Source: Actinomadura rifamycini DSM 43936 (GTDB lineage Bacteria > Actinomycetota > Actinomycetes > Streptosporangiales > Streptosporangiaceae). Taken from it: 64,000 nt of DNA. This document shows positions 32,760 to 40,903 of this stretch, piece by piece. The notes under the pieces are model-generated. The model did not search any database. It was not told the DNA's origin and saw only the letters and a program-made list of their open reading frames with translations. The DNA lies in NCBI RefSeq assembly GCF_000425065.1, contig NZ_AULB01000026.1, forward strand, positions 1 through 64,000, given 5' to 3'. The position numbers and the translations under genes were made by a program. The first letter of the stretch is position 1. Each line of letters begins with the position of its first letter.

Positions 32760-34757
32760 GTGAACGACCAGGTCCACCGACGCACGTTCCTCGCCTCCGC
32801 GGTGCTCGGCTCCGCGGGCGCCGCCGGAAGCGCCGCGGGCCCGCCCGGTTCGGACGCCGCGCACGCGGCGGCCGTCCCGCCGGCGCGCGGCGCGCCCCCG
32901 GCACGGACGGCGGCGCCCCCGGGACGGCCCGGCGCGCCCGCGGCACCGAACTTCGGGCTGGCGAAGTTCCGGGACCCGCTGCGGATACCGCCGGTGATCC
33001 GGCCGCGGGGCCGGCACCGCGGCGAGATCGCCGTCGGCATGACGACCGCGCGGCTCAGGCTGCACTCGCAGCTGCCGCCGACCACCCTGTGGACCTACGA
33101 GGGCCACTTCCCCGGCCCGACCATCGAGGTGCGCCGCGGCGGCCGGCTGCGCGTCGCCTGGAGCAACGACCTCGACGGGACGGTCCCGCTGGTCGCCGTG
33201 CGGGCACCGGTCGCCCGGCCCTCCCCGGCGGACACCCCCGGCTACCGGAACCCCGACGGCACCCTGCCGTCCGGGGTGGAGCTCATCGACGGCGTCGCCG
33301 AACTGCCGCCGTGGACCGTCGTGCACCTGCACGGCGCGGCGGTGAACGGCGGCAGCGACGGCTGGGCGCACAACGCCGTCCTGCCGGGGAACGCGCAGCT
33401 CACCGAGTACCCGAACCGGGAGACGGCGCGGACCCTCTGGTACCACGACCACGCGATGGCCGTGACCCGCTTCACCGTGTACGCCGGGCTGGCCGGCATG
33501 TACCTCGTCCGCGACGAGGAGGAGGACCGGCTCGGCCTGCCCGGCGGCGACCAGGAGATCCCGCTGGTCATCGCCGACCGCAACCTCGACACCGACCCGG
33601 CGACCGGCGCGCTCACCGGCCGGCTGCTGTTCAAGTTCCAGTACGCGCCCGCGACCGGCACGTCGGCCCCCGTCACCGGCCCGTTCACCCTCGTCAACGG
33701 CGTCATCTGGCCGCACCTGGAGGTCCGGCCGCGCTGGTACCGCTTCCGCGTGCTCAACGCGGCGAACGCGCGCTTCTTCCGCCTCGACCTGGCCGACGAG
33801 ACGGGCACCGTGCGGAACGAGGCGGTGCGGATCATCGGCACCGACGCCGGGCTGCTGCCCGCTCCCGCGCGGGTCCCCGGGAACGGGCTGACCCTCGCCC
33901 CGGGCGAGCGGGCCGACCTGCTGATCGACTTCGGCCGGTTCGCGGGACGGCGGCTGCGGCTCACCAGCACCGGCAGCGCGGTCGAGCCGGACATCATGGA
34001 GTTCCGCGTCGCCGGGCGCGGGCGGCCCGGCCCGTTCCGGCCGCCGGAGCGGCTGGCGTCGTCGTACGTGCGGCTGGAGCACGGCACGACCGTCCCGGAC
34101 GACCACGACGAGGTGTTCGTGGCGGCCCTCCCGCCCAACGTGGCCGGGCAGGCGCACCCGCAGATGTGGGAACTGCAGGAGATCACCGACCCGGACCAGG
34201 TGCCCGGGCGGCTCCCGGCGGAGGGGATCCTCCAGCTCACCGACCCGGCCACCGGACGGGTGCGGACGTTCCGGCGGGTCGCGAGCCTCTTCGACGACAC
34301 CACGACGATCTTCATCGACCACGGCCGGTGGGCGGTGTGGAACCTGATCCAGCTCGGCGGGCCGCCGCACCCCACGCACATCCACCTGGCGCGGCTCCAG
34401 CTCCTGTCCCGCCGGACGTGGCGCGACCTGTCGGCCTTCGACGCCGCCGCCGGCGGCACGTCCCGGCCGCTGCCCGTGCCGGACGCGGGACCGCCGATCG
34501 AGCGGCACGAGGAAGGCTGGAAGGACACCTTCAACCTGTGGCCCGGGGAGTGGATCACGGTCGCGGGCCGGTTCGAGGGCGCGACCGGCGCGTTCATGTA
34601 CCACTGCCACATCCTCGACCACGAGGACGAGGGCATGATGCGGCCGTTCGTCGTGCACCCGCCCGAGGTGGCGCGCTTCCACATGCACGGCGGCTCGCAC
34701 GGCGGCGGCTCGCACGGGGGCTCGCATGGGGGCTCGCACGGGGGCGGCCACCCGTAG
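32760..34757 (+). CDS. Secreted multicopper oxidase (phenoxazinone synthase-like)
   Basis: A 665-residue laccase-type oxidase. Residues 1-30 form a Tat-style signal (RRTFLASAVLG) followed by a ~40-residue Ala/Pro linker. Copper motifs are all present: VHLHG, WYHDHAM, HPTHIHL and YHCHILDHEDEGMM. The sequence layout resembles phenoxazinone synthase and bilirubin oxidase-type enzymes. The C-terminus is a (S)HGG repeat tail that should bind metal. GTG 32760 has GAGGGG upstream. Position between sugar genes suggests it oxidises the hydroquinone or aminophenol of the exported ansamycin (inference). Confidence 0.88.
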   Translation: MNDQVHRRTFLASAVLGSAGAAGSAAGPPGSDAAHAAAVPPARGAPPARTAAPPGRPGAPAAPNFGLAKFRDPLRIPPVIRPRGRHRGEIAVGMTTARLRLHSQLPPTTLWTYEGHFPGPTIEVRRGGRLRVAWSNDLDGTVPLVAVRAPVARPSPADTPGYRNPDGTLPSGVELIDGVAELPPWTVVHLHGAAVNGGSDGWAHNAVLPGNAQLTEYPNRETARTLWYHDHAMAVTRFTVYAGLAGMYLVRDEEEDRLGLPGGDQEIPLVIADRNLDTDPATGALTGRLLFKFQYAPATGTSAPVTGPFTLVNGVIWPHLEVRPRWYRFRVLNAANARFFRLDLADETGTVRNEAVRIIGTDAGLLPAPARVPGNGLTLAPGERADLLIDFGRFAGRRLRLTSTGSAVEPDIMEFRVAGRGRPGPFRPPERLASSYVRLEHGTTVPDDHDEVFVAALPPNVAGQAHPQMWELQEITDPDQVPGRLPAEGILQLTDPATGRVRTFRRVASLFDDTTTIFIDHGRWAVWNLIQLGGPPHPTHIHLARLQLLSRRTWRDLSAFDAAAGGTSRPLPVPDAGPPIERHEEGWKDTFNLWPGEWITVAGRFEGATGAFMYHCHILDHEDEGMMRPFVVHPPEVARFHMHGGSHGGGSHGGSHGGSHGGGHP

Positions 34758-34801
34758 CCCGCCGAGAGCGCGGGGGACGGGCGCAGGGGACGGACACGAG
34801 A

Positions 34802-34841
34802 ACGGCGAAGGCCCGGGAGAACGCTCCCGGGCCTTCGCCGT
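34802..34841. terminator. Bidirectional terminator between multicopper oxidase and aminotransferase 2
   Basis: A perfect 18-bp stem (34802-34819 with 34824-34841) and AACG loop between two converging genes. The T-containing stretch after it (CGTTCG) is weak. Confidence 0.7.
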
Positions 34842-34852
34842 CGTTCGTCCGG

Positions 34853-36169
34853 TCAGTTCAGGCGTTCGGCGGTCTCGAGCAGCGAGGCGCGCAGCGTCTC
34901 GCCGAGGAACTCCAGTTCGGTGTCGGTGGCGTTCAGCGGCGGCGCGACCAGCAGGCCCTCGCCGCTCCCGTCCGGATGCCACCCGGCGAAGGGGTACAGG
35001 AGCAGGCCCTTCTCCCTGGTGACGCGGAGGAGGTCGCGGATGCTGCCCGGGGCCAGCTCCAGGCCGTAGAAGTGCCCGAGGCCGCGCACGCCGGTCACGA
35101 CCGGCAGGCCCCGCGTCGCCTCGGCGACGACCCGGCCCACGGCCGCGCCGCCGACCCGGTCGCGCTCGAAGACGCCGAGGTCCTCCAGCACCGACAGGAC
35201 CGCGAGCCCGACCCGTCCCTGCAGCGGGGTCCCCGACATGGTCCCCATGAGGGGGAGCCACTTGCCGGCGGCCATGATGTCCTCGGCGAGCCGGGGCGCG
35301 ACCATCGTGGCGGCCAGCGGCAGGTACCCCGCCCCGAGCCCCTTCGCGAGGGTGATGATGTCGGGTTCGGCGCCCGGGGCGTGGTGCGAGGCCAGCGGGA
35401 GGCCGGTGCGGCCCAGCCCGGTGAGCACCTCGTCATGGACCAGCAGGACGCCGTACTCGTCGCAGATCCCGCGGACGGCCCGCAGGTATCCGGGCGGCGG
35501 CACGTACCCGCCGCCGGTGGTGCCGTTGACGGGTTCCAGCAGGACCGCCGCCACGCTCTCCGGACCCGCCTTGACGATCGCCTCGCGCACCTCGATCGCG
35601 CATTCGGCCCGGCAGACCGGGAACCGGCAGCCGCGGTGCTGGCCGGGGTAGGGCGGGTCGAAGGCGGGGCCGATGCCGAAGGCGTCGTCCTCGTGCGGCC
35701 GCCGGTTGCGGTGCCCCGACAGCGCCAGCACGAACGCGCTGTTGCCGTGGTAGCCGAGCGTGGCCGTCAGCACCTTGTGGCGGCCCAGCTCCCCCCGCGC
35801 CCGCTGCGCCAGCCGGGCCAGCGCGATGGCGGCCTCGGTGGCGTGGGTGCCGGTGGGGGTGAACATGACGCGGTCGTCCGGCCGGTGCACGGCCCTGGCC
35901 GTGGCGGTGGCCAGCCGCTGCACCTGGGTCGCCGTGAACGTCCCCGGACTGGCGTAGGTGCAGATGCCCGCCTGGTCGCTCAGCGCCTCGACCACCACCG
36001 GGTGGGCGTGGCCGATGTTGACGTTGATGATCCCGCTGGCGGCGTCCAGGTAGCGCTGCCCGTCGGTGCCGTACACCCAGGACCCGGCGGCGCGGCTGTA
36101 GGGCACCGGTGGGATCTGCAGCCGTGCGGCCAGGAGCTGCGACGTGTCCGCGGCCTCGTTCGTTGTCAC
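34853..36169 (-). CDS. Class III aminotransferase 2, paralogue of aminotransferase 1
   Basis: A 438-residue PLP aminotransferase closely related over its whole length to the protein at 16035-17372 (shared blocks include INVNIGH, FTPTGTHATEAAIALARLAQRARGE, ALSGHRNRRPHEDD and AKGLGAGYLPLAAT). The PLP lysine and ring-binding Asp (HDEVLTGLGRTG) are intact, so both copies should be active. GTG 36169 has GAGGGG upstream. It follows glycosyltransferase 3 by 31 bases, the same order as the other copy. Either copy may supply the 4-amino group of the sugar; a specialised substrate for each is equally possible. Confidence 0.87.
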   Translation of the reverse strand: MTTNEAADTSQLLAARLQIPPVPYSRAAGSWVYGTDGQRYLDAASGIINVNIGHAHPVVVEALSDQAGICTYASPGTFTATQVQRLATATARAVHRPDDRVMFTPTGTHATEAAIALARLAQRARGELGRHKVLTATLGYHGNSAFVLALSGHRNRRPHEDDAFGIGPAFDPPYPGQHRGCRFPVCRAECAIEVREAIVKAGPESVAAVLLEPVNGTTGGGYVPPPGYLRAVRGICDEYGVLLVHDEVLTGLGRTGLPLASHHAPGAEPDIITLAKGLGAGYLPLAATMVAPRLAEDIMAAGKWLPLMGTMSGTPLQGRVGLAVLSVLEDLGVFERDRVGGAAVGRVVAEATRGLPVVTGVRGLGHFYGLELAPGSIRDLLRVTREKGLLLYPFAGWHPDGSGEGLLVAPPLNATDTELEFLGETLRASLLETAERLN

Positions 36170-36200
36170 GTGGGGAACCCCTCCAGGAGCCTCGGCCCCG

Positions 36201-37346
36201 TCAGGACGTCCGGCCGACGAGGCGCTCGATGCGCCGGACCACCTCGGACGGCAGCGGCAGGGCGGCCATCTCCCGGCCGAGCCCCGCCGCGGCCTCCGCG
36301 TACGCCGGGTCGGACAGGATCTGCTGGCACTTCTTGGCGATGACCTCGCTGGTCGCCTCCTCCGGGGAGAGCACGACCGCGGCGCCGGCCTCGGCGAGGC
36401 GGCGGGCCATGTCGCACGCGCGGTGCTGCCCGGGGTCGGGGATCAGGATCTGCGGCACGCCGAAGGTCAGCGCCGTCAGCATGGTGCTGCCGCCGGTCTG
36501 GTGGACGATGACGTCGCAGGTGGGCGCGACGACGTCCAGCGGGATCCAGCCCGCCTTGACGTCCGGCATCCGCTCCCGCAGCGCGGGCGCGGCGTCGTCC
36601 GACACCGGGACCACCACCTCCGCGTCCACGGCGGAGATGTTCTCGACGATCCCCTGGAGGAAGTCGTGCTGGTTGTAGGTCGCCACGCCGGTGCCGATGG
36701 TCACGCAGATCCGGCGGCCCTCGCCCCGCGTGTACATCCACGGCTCCAGGCGGCTCTGCGCGTTCGCCGGGACCCACCGCATCATCTGCGCGGGCCCGGC
36801 CTCCGGCGTGCGCAGGCTCGGCGGCGTGACATCGATCATCATGTCCGGTTCGGGCAGCCCGTCCAGGCCCAGCTCCGCCAGCTCCTCGCGCAGCTCGTCC
36901 GACGCCTCGGGGTCGGCCAGCCGCCCGTGGTGGATGTCCCAGGCGTGGCGCACGTAGGGGACGCCGAGGCGGGCCGCCAGCAGCGGCGCGGAGTAGACGC
37001 TCATGCCCCCGACGACCACGTCGGGGCCCCATTCCGCGGCGAACGCCAGCAGGGCGTCGAGGGGCTCGGTCTCGATCCGCGCGTACCACCGGCCCGAGAG
37101 GCCCTCGCGCTCCACCGGGTCCTCCGGCACCCGGGCGAGCCCGGCCTTGGCGAGGATCTGCTGCGGGGTCGTCTCCGGGTCGGTGACCGGCACGGCGGGG
37201 AGCCCGACCCCGGTGATGACGGGGATCATCTCCTCGATCGAGCTGGTCACCATGACCTGGTGGCCCGCGTTGCGCAGAGCCGTGGCGAGCGGGGCGTGCG
37301 TAAAGATCGTCGACGGGGCGACCCCGGCGAGAATGATGACCTTCAA
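36201..37346 (-). CDS. Glycosyltransferase 3 (macrolide-type GT1), paralogue of GT2
   Basis: A 381-residue GT-B enzyme, exactly the length of glycosyltransferase 2 and similar throughout: KVIILAG...PSTIF at the start, HQTGGSTMLTALTFGVPQILIPDP at the donor site, LPLPSEVVRRIERLV at the end. Initiation is at TTG 37346, supported by AGGAGG five bases upstream; GT2 has ATG at the same place. It is the first gene of the GT3-aminotransferase 2 operon. The pair could attach the same sugar at two positions, or act on two sugars. Confidence 0.88.
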   Translation of the reverse strand: MKVIILAGVAPSTIFTHAPLATALRNAGHQVMVTSSIEEMIPVITGVGLPAVPVTDPETTPQQILAKAGLARVPEDPVEREGLSGRWYARIETEPLDALLAFAAEWGPDVVVGGMSVYSAPLLAARLGVPYVRHAWDIHHGRLADPEASDELREELAELGLDGLPEPDMMIDVTPPSLRTPEAGPAQMMRWVPANAQSRLEPWMYTRGEGRRICVTIGTGVATYNQHDFLQGIVENISAVDAEVVVPVSDDAAPALRERMPDVKAGWIPLDVVAPTCDVIVHQTGGSTMLTALTFGVPQILIPDPGQHRACDMARRLAEAGAAVVLSPEEATSEVIAKKCQQILSDPAYAEAAAGLGREMAALPLPSEVVRRIERLVGRTS

Positions 37347-37430
37347 GGAGTCCTCCTGGCGGTGCTGCGTCGATCACCGGGTCCGGTACGGGGACGAGCG
37401 GGAAACCGCGGCTTTGACGCGGTTTCGGCC

Positions 37431-37475
37431 AGGCTCGCCCACACCACCGCCGGGAGCCATCACCAACGTCGGTAG
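37431..37475 (-). promoter_or_regulatory. RifZ-type operator variant for the GT3-aminotransferase 2 operon
   Basis: Minus strand: CTACC, 8 bases, TGATG (37475 down to 37458), 21 bases, GAGCCT (37436-37431). The bases around it (ACTACC.ACG.TGG then TGATGGCTCC) match the acyltransferase operator at 13517 almost completely, including sequence outside the motif. The -10 lacks the usual first T. Confidence 0.62.
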
Positions 37476-37567
37476 TCTCGTCCGGCCCGCTGCGGTTTCG
37501 CTTTCCCGCCGGTGGTCCGCGCGGGTGGTCCTCGCCGGACGACCGCCGGGGGCGTCCGCCGGTGGGC

Positions 37568-37611
37568 CTATCAGGTCGAGGGATGGCGGGTGGGCCGCCC
37601 GGACCTAGCGT
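37568..37611 (+). promoter_or_regulatory. RifZ-type operator and -10 box for the thioesterase, predicted leaderless
   Basis: CTATC (37568-37572), 8 bases, GGATG (37581-37585), 20 bases, TAGCGT (37606-37611). The expected transcript start falls on the GTG start codon at 37619, so the message should have no leader. No ribosome site precedes the GTG. Confidence 0.78.
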
Positions 37612-37618
37612 GGCGAGG

Positions 37619-38413
37619 GTGCCTCATTCTGCGGAGCAGTTCGAGAAATGGACCCGCCGATTCCACCCGGCGCCGGACGGTGACGCCCGCGCCCCCCGCC
37701 TCCTGTGCCTGCCGCACGCCGGCGGGTCGGCGAGCTTCTTCTTCCCGGCGTCCAAGGCGCTCGCGCCGTCCGTGGAGGTGCTGGCGGTCCAGTACCCGGG
37801 GCGGCAGGACCGGCGGCACGAGCCGAACGTCTCCGACCTGCACGAGCTGGCCGACCAGATCTTCGCGGCGGTGCGCCGCCTCGACGACCGGCCCCTGGCG
37901 CTGCTGGGGCACAGCATGGGCGCCCTGGTCGGCTACGAGGTCGCGCTGCGGATGCGGGACTCCGGCACCCGCGCGCCCGTCCGGTTCTTCGCCTCCGGCC
38001 GGCGGGCCCCGTCCCGCCACCGGCCGAGCACCCTCCACACGGAGCCGGACGAGCGGATCGTGGCGGAGCTGCGGAGGCTGAGCGGCACGGACGCGGCCAT
38101 GCTGGCCGACCCGGAACTGCTGGAGATGATCCTGCCGGCGATCCGCGCCGACTACCGCGCCGTCGAGACCTACCGGCCCGAGCCCGGCCGCGTCCTGGAC
38201 TGCCCGGTGACGGTGCTCACCGGGGACGCCGACCCCCAGGTCACGATCGACGAGGCGGCGGCGTGGGAGGAGCACACCACCGGGCCGACGGAACTCCGGG
38301 TCTTCCAGGGCGGCCACTTCTTCCTCATGGACGAGGCCGAACGCGTGCTCGACACCGTGCGGAGCGGGCTCGGCCGCCGGAGCGTCGACTCGGACCGCGG
38401 AGTCGCGATCTGA
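37619..38413 (+). CDS. rifR: Type II thioesterase (RifR-like)
   Basis: A 264-residue α/β hydrolase that frees stalled or wrongly loaded acyl groups from the PKS carrier proteins. The nucleophile is Ser99 in LLGHSMGALVG; the Asp is in LTGDADPQ and the His in QGGHFFL. GTG 37619 is chosen because it coincides with the predicted transcription start. An in-frame ATG at 37583 overlaps the operator and would lie upstream of that start. A free-standing editing thioesterase at the far end of the cluster matches rifR. Confidence 0.92.
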   Translation: MPHSAEQFEKWTRRFHPAPDGDARAPRLLCLPHAGGSASFFFPASKALAPSVEVLAVQYPGRQDRRHEPNVSDLHELADQIFAAVRRLDDRPLALLGHSMGALVGYEVALRMRDSGTRAPVRFFASGRRAPSRHRPSTLHTEPDERIVAELRRLSGTDAAMLADPELLEMILPAIRADYRAVETYRPEPGRVLDCPVTVLTGDADPQVTIDEAAAWEEHTTGPTELRVFQGGHFFLMDEAERVLDTVRSGLGRRSVDSDRGVAI

Positions 38414-38458
38414 ATGGACCACGGGCGCGCGCCGTCCGGGCCGGCCGGGGCCGGACAA

Positions 38459-38503
38459 CTATCAAGGCTGGGGATACCGGCCCGCGGACGCCGTTGCGAG
38501 CCT
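38459..38503 (+). promoter_or_regulatory. RifZ-type operator and -10-like box with no gene behind it
   Basis: CTATC (38459-38463), 8 bases, GGATA (38472-38476), 21 bases, GAGCCT (38498-38503). The structure equals the other nine sites, but transcription would run into about 1 kb of apparently non-coding sequence towards the LuxR gene. Confidence 0.55.
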
Positions 38504-38784
38504 GAAAACGCCCGGGACATCCGGGACGAGCAGCCGGTGGGGCCATGGTGAGGCCGCGGCCGCCGAGGGGGGTGACTGTCCGACAGGTGTCTCAATCCAG
38601 CAGGACACGGAAGGAGACCCCGGCCGGTGCGGACCCGGGCGTCGCGGCACCGCCATTGCGACGTCGCCGGACGCGGCGCCCCGGCACGAACGCCTCAGCG
38701 ATATCGGACGGTGCGGGCCCATCGCGCCCGGCCGCGGGCGGGTGCGTTCGCCCGGACACTCATGCATTAGCGCGCTCAAGTATT

Positions 38785-38800
38785 TTAGGGTGCACCCTAA
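38785..38800. repeat. 16-bp perfect palindrome, possible operator
   Basis: TTAGGGTGCACCCTAA in an AT-rich pocket upstream of the LuxR gene. Dyad and composition suit a dimeric repressor or metal-regulator site. It is shorter than, and only partly like, the actinobacterial iron box. Confidence 0.4.
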
Positions 38801-39218
38801 TATTAAAGGTGCCGGTCGGTCGGCTGTTTTGGGGCCGTCCGTCGGAACGATTGCCGCAAACTCCATAAGACGCCGCATTCTCGTGATTTGCAGACTCCGG
38901 CGGGGGAGGATTCTTCTCCCGGCCGACGCCCGGAGCGCGTTTGTGAATAAACTGTGATATGCATCTCATTGCGCACCGGGCGGTTCGGGGGCGAGGCGAC
39001 CGGTTGTCGCCCCTCGTCTCGTCGTCGCAGGTCAGCGAGGTGTACCGCGAATCGTCGCGCCGAATCCGCTGGTCATGGAGCGCTCCATTGATCGCCTCGC
39101 CGGCCGTCCGGGAGTCGCCGCAGGTCAGCAAACGGGCCACCTGAATTGATCATAAGAACCTGTCCCGGAACGGGATGTCGCTTCTCTGTTCGAGACATCG
39201 GGTGACAGGATTTGCCCC

Positions 39219-39249
39219 TTGACATCTGCGGAGCGCTATTGGTTATGCT
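39219..39249 (+). promoter_or_regulatory. Probable sigma-70 promoter for the LuxR regulator
   Basis: TTGACA (39219-39224), a 19-base spacer, TATGCT (39244-39249). Both hexamers are good; the spacer is long. A leader of about 250 bases would follow. This promoter lacks the cluster operator, which suits a regulator controlled separately from its targets. Confidence 0.5.
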
Positions 39250-39510
39250 CTGGAACGTTGGTGTGCGAGTTGCCGAACTCAAATAACCGGGGAGGGTTGT
39301 CGCCACGTGCTCGGCTCTTCAAGTGAGGAAGTGGCACGTGAGCGTCGGGCGGCCGGCCGGGTCCCCACGGGCCGGCCCGTTCGACCGCGTTCGGGGGGAA
39401 AGCTCGGCGCCGCCCCCCGTGTCCGTGTCAAAAGTAATACCTAATGAGATTATTTCCTGCCTAACTCATTCACCTGTGCTCCCGAACGATCGTCGTTAGG
39501 TGAAACGGAC

Positions 39511-40791
39511 ATGCAATCTTCTCTCGGGTCCCTTACTGGAACCAATGATTACCTGGCCGGATTCGATGACGAGTGGATAAGAGGGCGGTGCGATACCGCG
39601 GCCCGGCTCCGGCGCTCCATGCAGGCATGGCAGGACGGACGGGTCGAGGCGGCGGTCCGGCACGGCGCCGAGGCCGCCGTCGCCGAATGCGAGGGCGGTC
39701 ACGAGCTCTGCCGGCTCGCCCAGTTCCGGTACGCCACCCTGCTCATCAAGGTCGGCGAACTGGAGTCGGGCCGGCGGGCGCTCGAAGCCCTCGAAGCGGA
39801 CGGCGCCGGAACCGAATCGCCCACGCTGGCCGCCGCGTCGCACGTCGCCCGCGGCACCCTGCACTTCGCCCTGGGCACCGTCAATGACGCCATCGCCGAA
39901 CTCGAAATGGGGCTCCGCATCGCCGAACGGCACGGCGTGCGCTCTCTGCGGACCCCCTGCTACACGGTCATCGCGCTCTGCGCGCTCCGCCGCGCGGACA
40001 TGAGGGTCTGCCTCGACTTCGTCGACAAACTGGCGGACGAAGCCCTGCTCGGGTACTGCGGGCATGCCGCGGGAGCCTGGGTGACCGCCCAGGCCATGGA
40101 GGCCCGCAGCGGAGTGGCCAGCGCGGGAGACCTCATCTCCGGCATCGTCACCAGCCCCCACGTGCTCCGCCCCCTGATGGTGTCGGAACCGGCGGCCGCG
40201 GCCTGGCTGGTCCGCGCCTTCGGCAAGCTGGACGCCCCGGACCTGGCGCGGAAGACGGTCTCGGCGGTCTCCGCGGCGGCCGCCGACAACTCCCGGTTCG
40301 GTGCGCTGCGGGGCGCGGCCCTGCACGCCGCCGGCCTGCTGGAAAGCGACTCCGGGAAGCTGTGGGAGGCGGCCGGCCTCTACCCCGACCGGTGGTCCAG
40401 GGCGTCCGCGCTGGAGGACATGGCCGCCGCGGTGTCCGAGCGCTGCTGCGAGAAGGAGCGGACGGTCCGCACCCTGGAGTCGGTCCTGAGCGTGTACGAG
40501 GCCACCGGCGCCAGGCGGGACGCCGCCCGCGTGGTGAGCAAGCTCCGCGACTTCGGCGTCCGCCGCGGCGCCATCCGCACCGTCAACTGCCCGGACCTGC
40601 TTCCGCACGGGCTCACCAAGACGGAGTTCGCCGTCGCCGAGCTGGTGAGCCAGGGCCACACCAACGACGAGGTCGGCAGGCAGCTGTTCATCTCCCGGCA
40701 CACCGTGGCGTTCCATCTGAAGAAGGTGTTCCAGAAGATGAACGTCGCCTCGCGCGTCGAGCTGGCGGCGGTCTGGACGGTGAACCCGTAA
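39511..40791 (+). CDS. rifZ: LuxR-family activator, probable RifZ equivalent
   Basis: A 426-residue regulator. Residues ~30-340 are helical TPR-like repeats with no Walker motifs, so this is not a full LAL ATPase. The last ~65 residues are a LuxR helix-turn-helix: LTKTEFAVAELVSQGHTNDEV, then GRQLFISRHTVAFHLKKVF. AGGTGAA precedes the ATG by about 8 bases. RifZ of A. mediterranei is a LuxR-type activator reported to bind a CTACC-N8-GGATG motif. That motif recurs before this cluster's operons, so this protein is the natural candidate for binding them. Confidence 0.85.
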   Translation: MQSSLGSLTGTNDYLAGFDDEWIRGRCDTAARLRRSMQAWQDGRVEAAVRHGAEAAVAECEGGHELCRLAQFRYATLLIKVGELESGRRALEALEADGAGTESPTLAAASHVARGTLHFALGTVNDAIAELEMGLRIAERHGVRSLRTPCYTVIALCALRRADMRVCLDFVDKLADEALLGYCGHAAGAWVTAQAMEARSGVASAGDLISGIVTSPHVLRPLMVSEPAAAAWLVRAFGKLDAPDLARKTVSAVSAAAADNSRFGALRGAALHAAGLLESDSGKLWEAAGLYPDRWSRASALEDMAAAVSERCCEKERTVRTLESVLSVYEATGARRDAARVVSKLRDFGVRRGAIRTVNCPDLLPHGLTKTEFAVAELVSQGHTNDEVGRQLFISRHTVAFHLKKVFQKMNVASRVELAAVWTVNP

Positions 40792-40816
40792 GGAACGTTC
40801 CGGCCGGACACGAGAG

Positions 40817-40840
40817 CGAGGGCGAGCCACCGCCCTCGTT
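40817..40840. terminator. Terminator between LuxR gene and rmlB
   Basis: CGAGGGCG (40817-40824), six-base loop, CGCCCTCG (40833-40840), then TT. It lies between two converging genes. Confidence 0.6.
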
Positions 40841-40903
40841 CACGCGCGCCGGGGGCACGTCCCGCCCGTTCCCGCCCCGCCCCGCCCGTTCAGTCCCGCC
40901 CGT

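Larger units (their letters stand above)
38414..39510. other. 1.1-kb region without a convincing gene
   Basis: Between the thioesterase and the LuxR gene no frame looks protein-coding by composition or recognisable sequence. It holds an operator at 38459, a 16-bp perfect palindrome at 38785-38800, AT-rich stretches (38780-38960 and 39420-39480), a TTGACA promoter at 39219 and an inverted repeat AATGAG...CTCATT at 39443-39470. It may be a control region for the regulator, or the remains of lost genes. Confidence 0.6.

Noticed and set aside
37583..37618. Upstream in-frame ATG as thioesterase start
   Set aside because: The ATG is part of the operator GGATG and lies upstream of the predicted transcription start.
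38785..38800. Possible iron-regulator (IdeR/DmdR) box
   Set aside because: Only the outer TTAGG/CCTAA halves agree; the 16-bp dyad is shorter than the 19-bp box. Kept as an unassigned palindrome.
38545..38868. 107-codon plus-strand frame after the orphan operator
   Set aside because: Arg/Pro-rich composition typical of a chance frame in GC-rich DNA, no recognisable family, and it runs through the AT-rich palindrome region.
39160..39177. CTGTC-N8-GGATG upstream of the LuxR gene
   Set aside because: The first half-site is off consensus and no -10-like hexamer lies 20-21 bases downstream (TCGGGT/CGGGTG), unlike the ten accepted sites.
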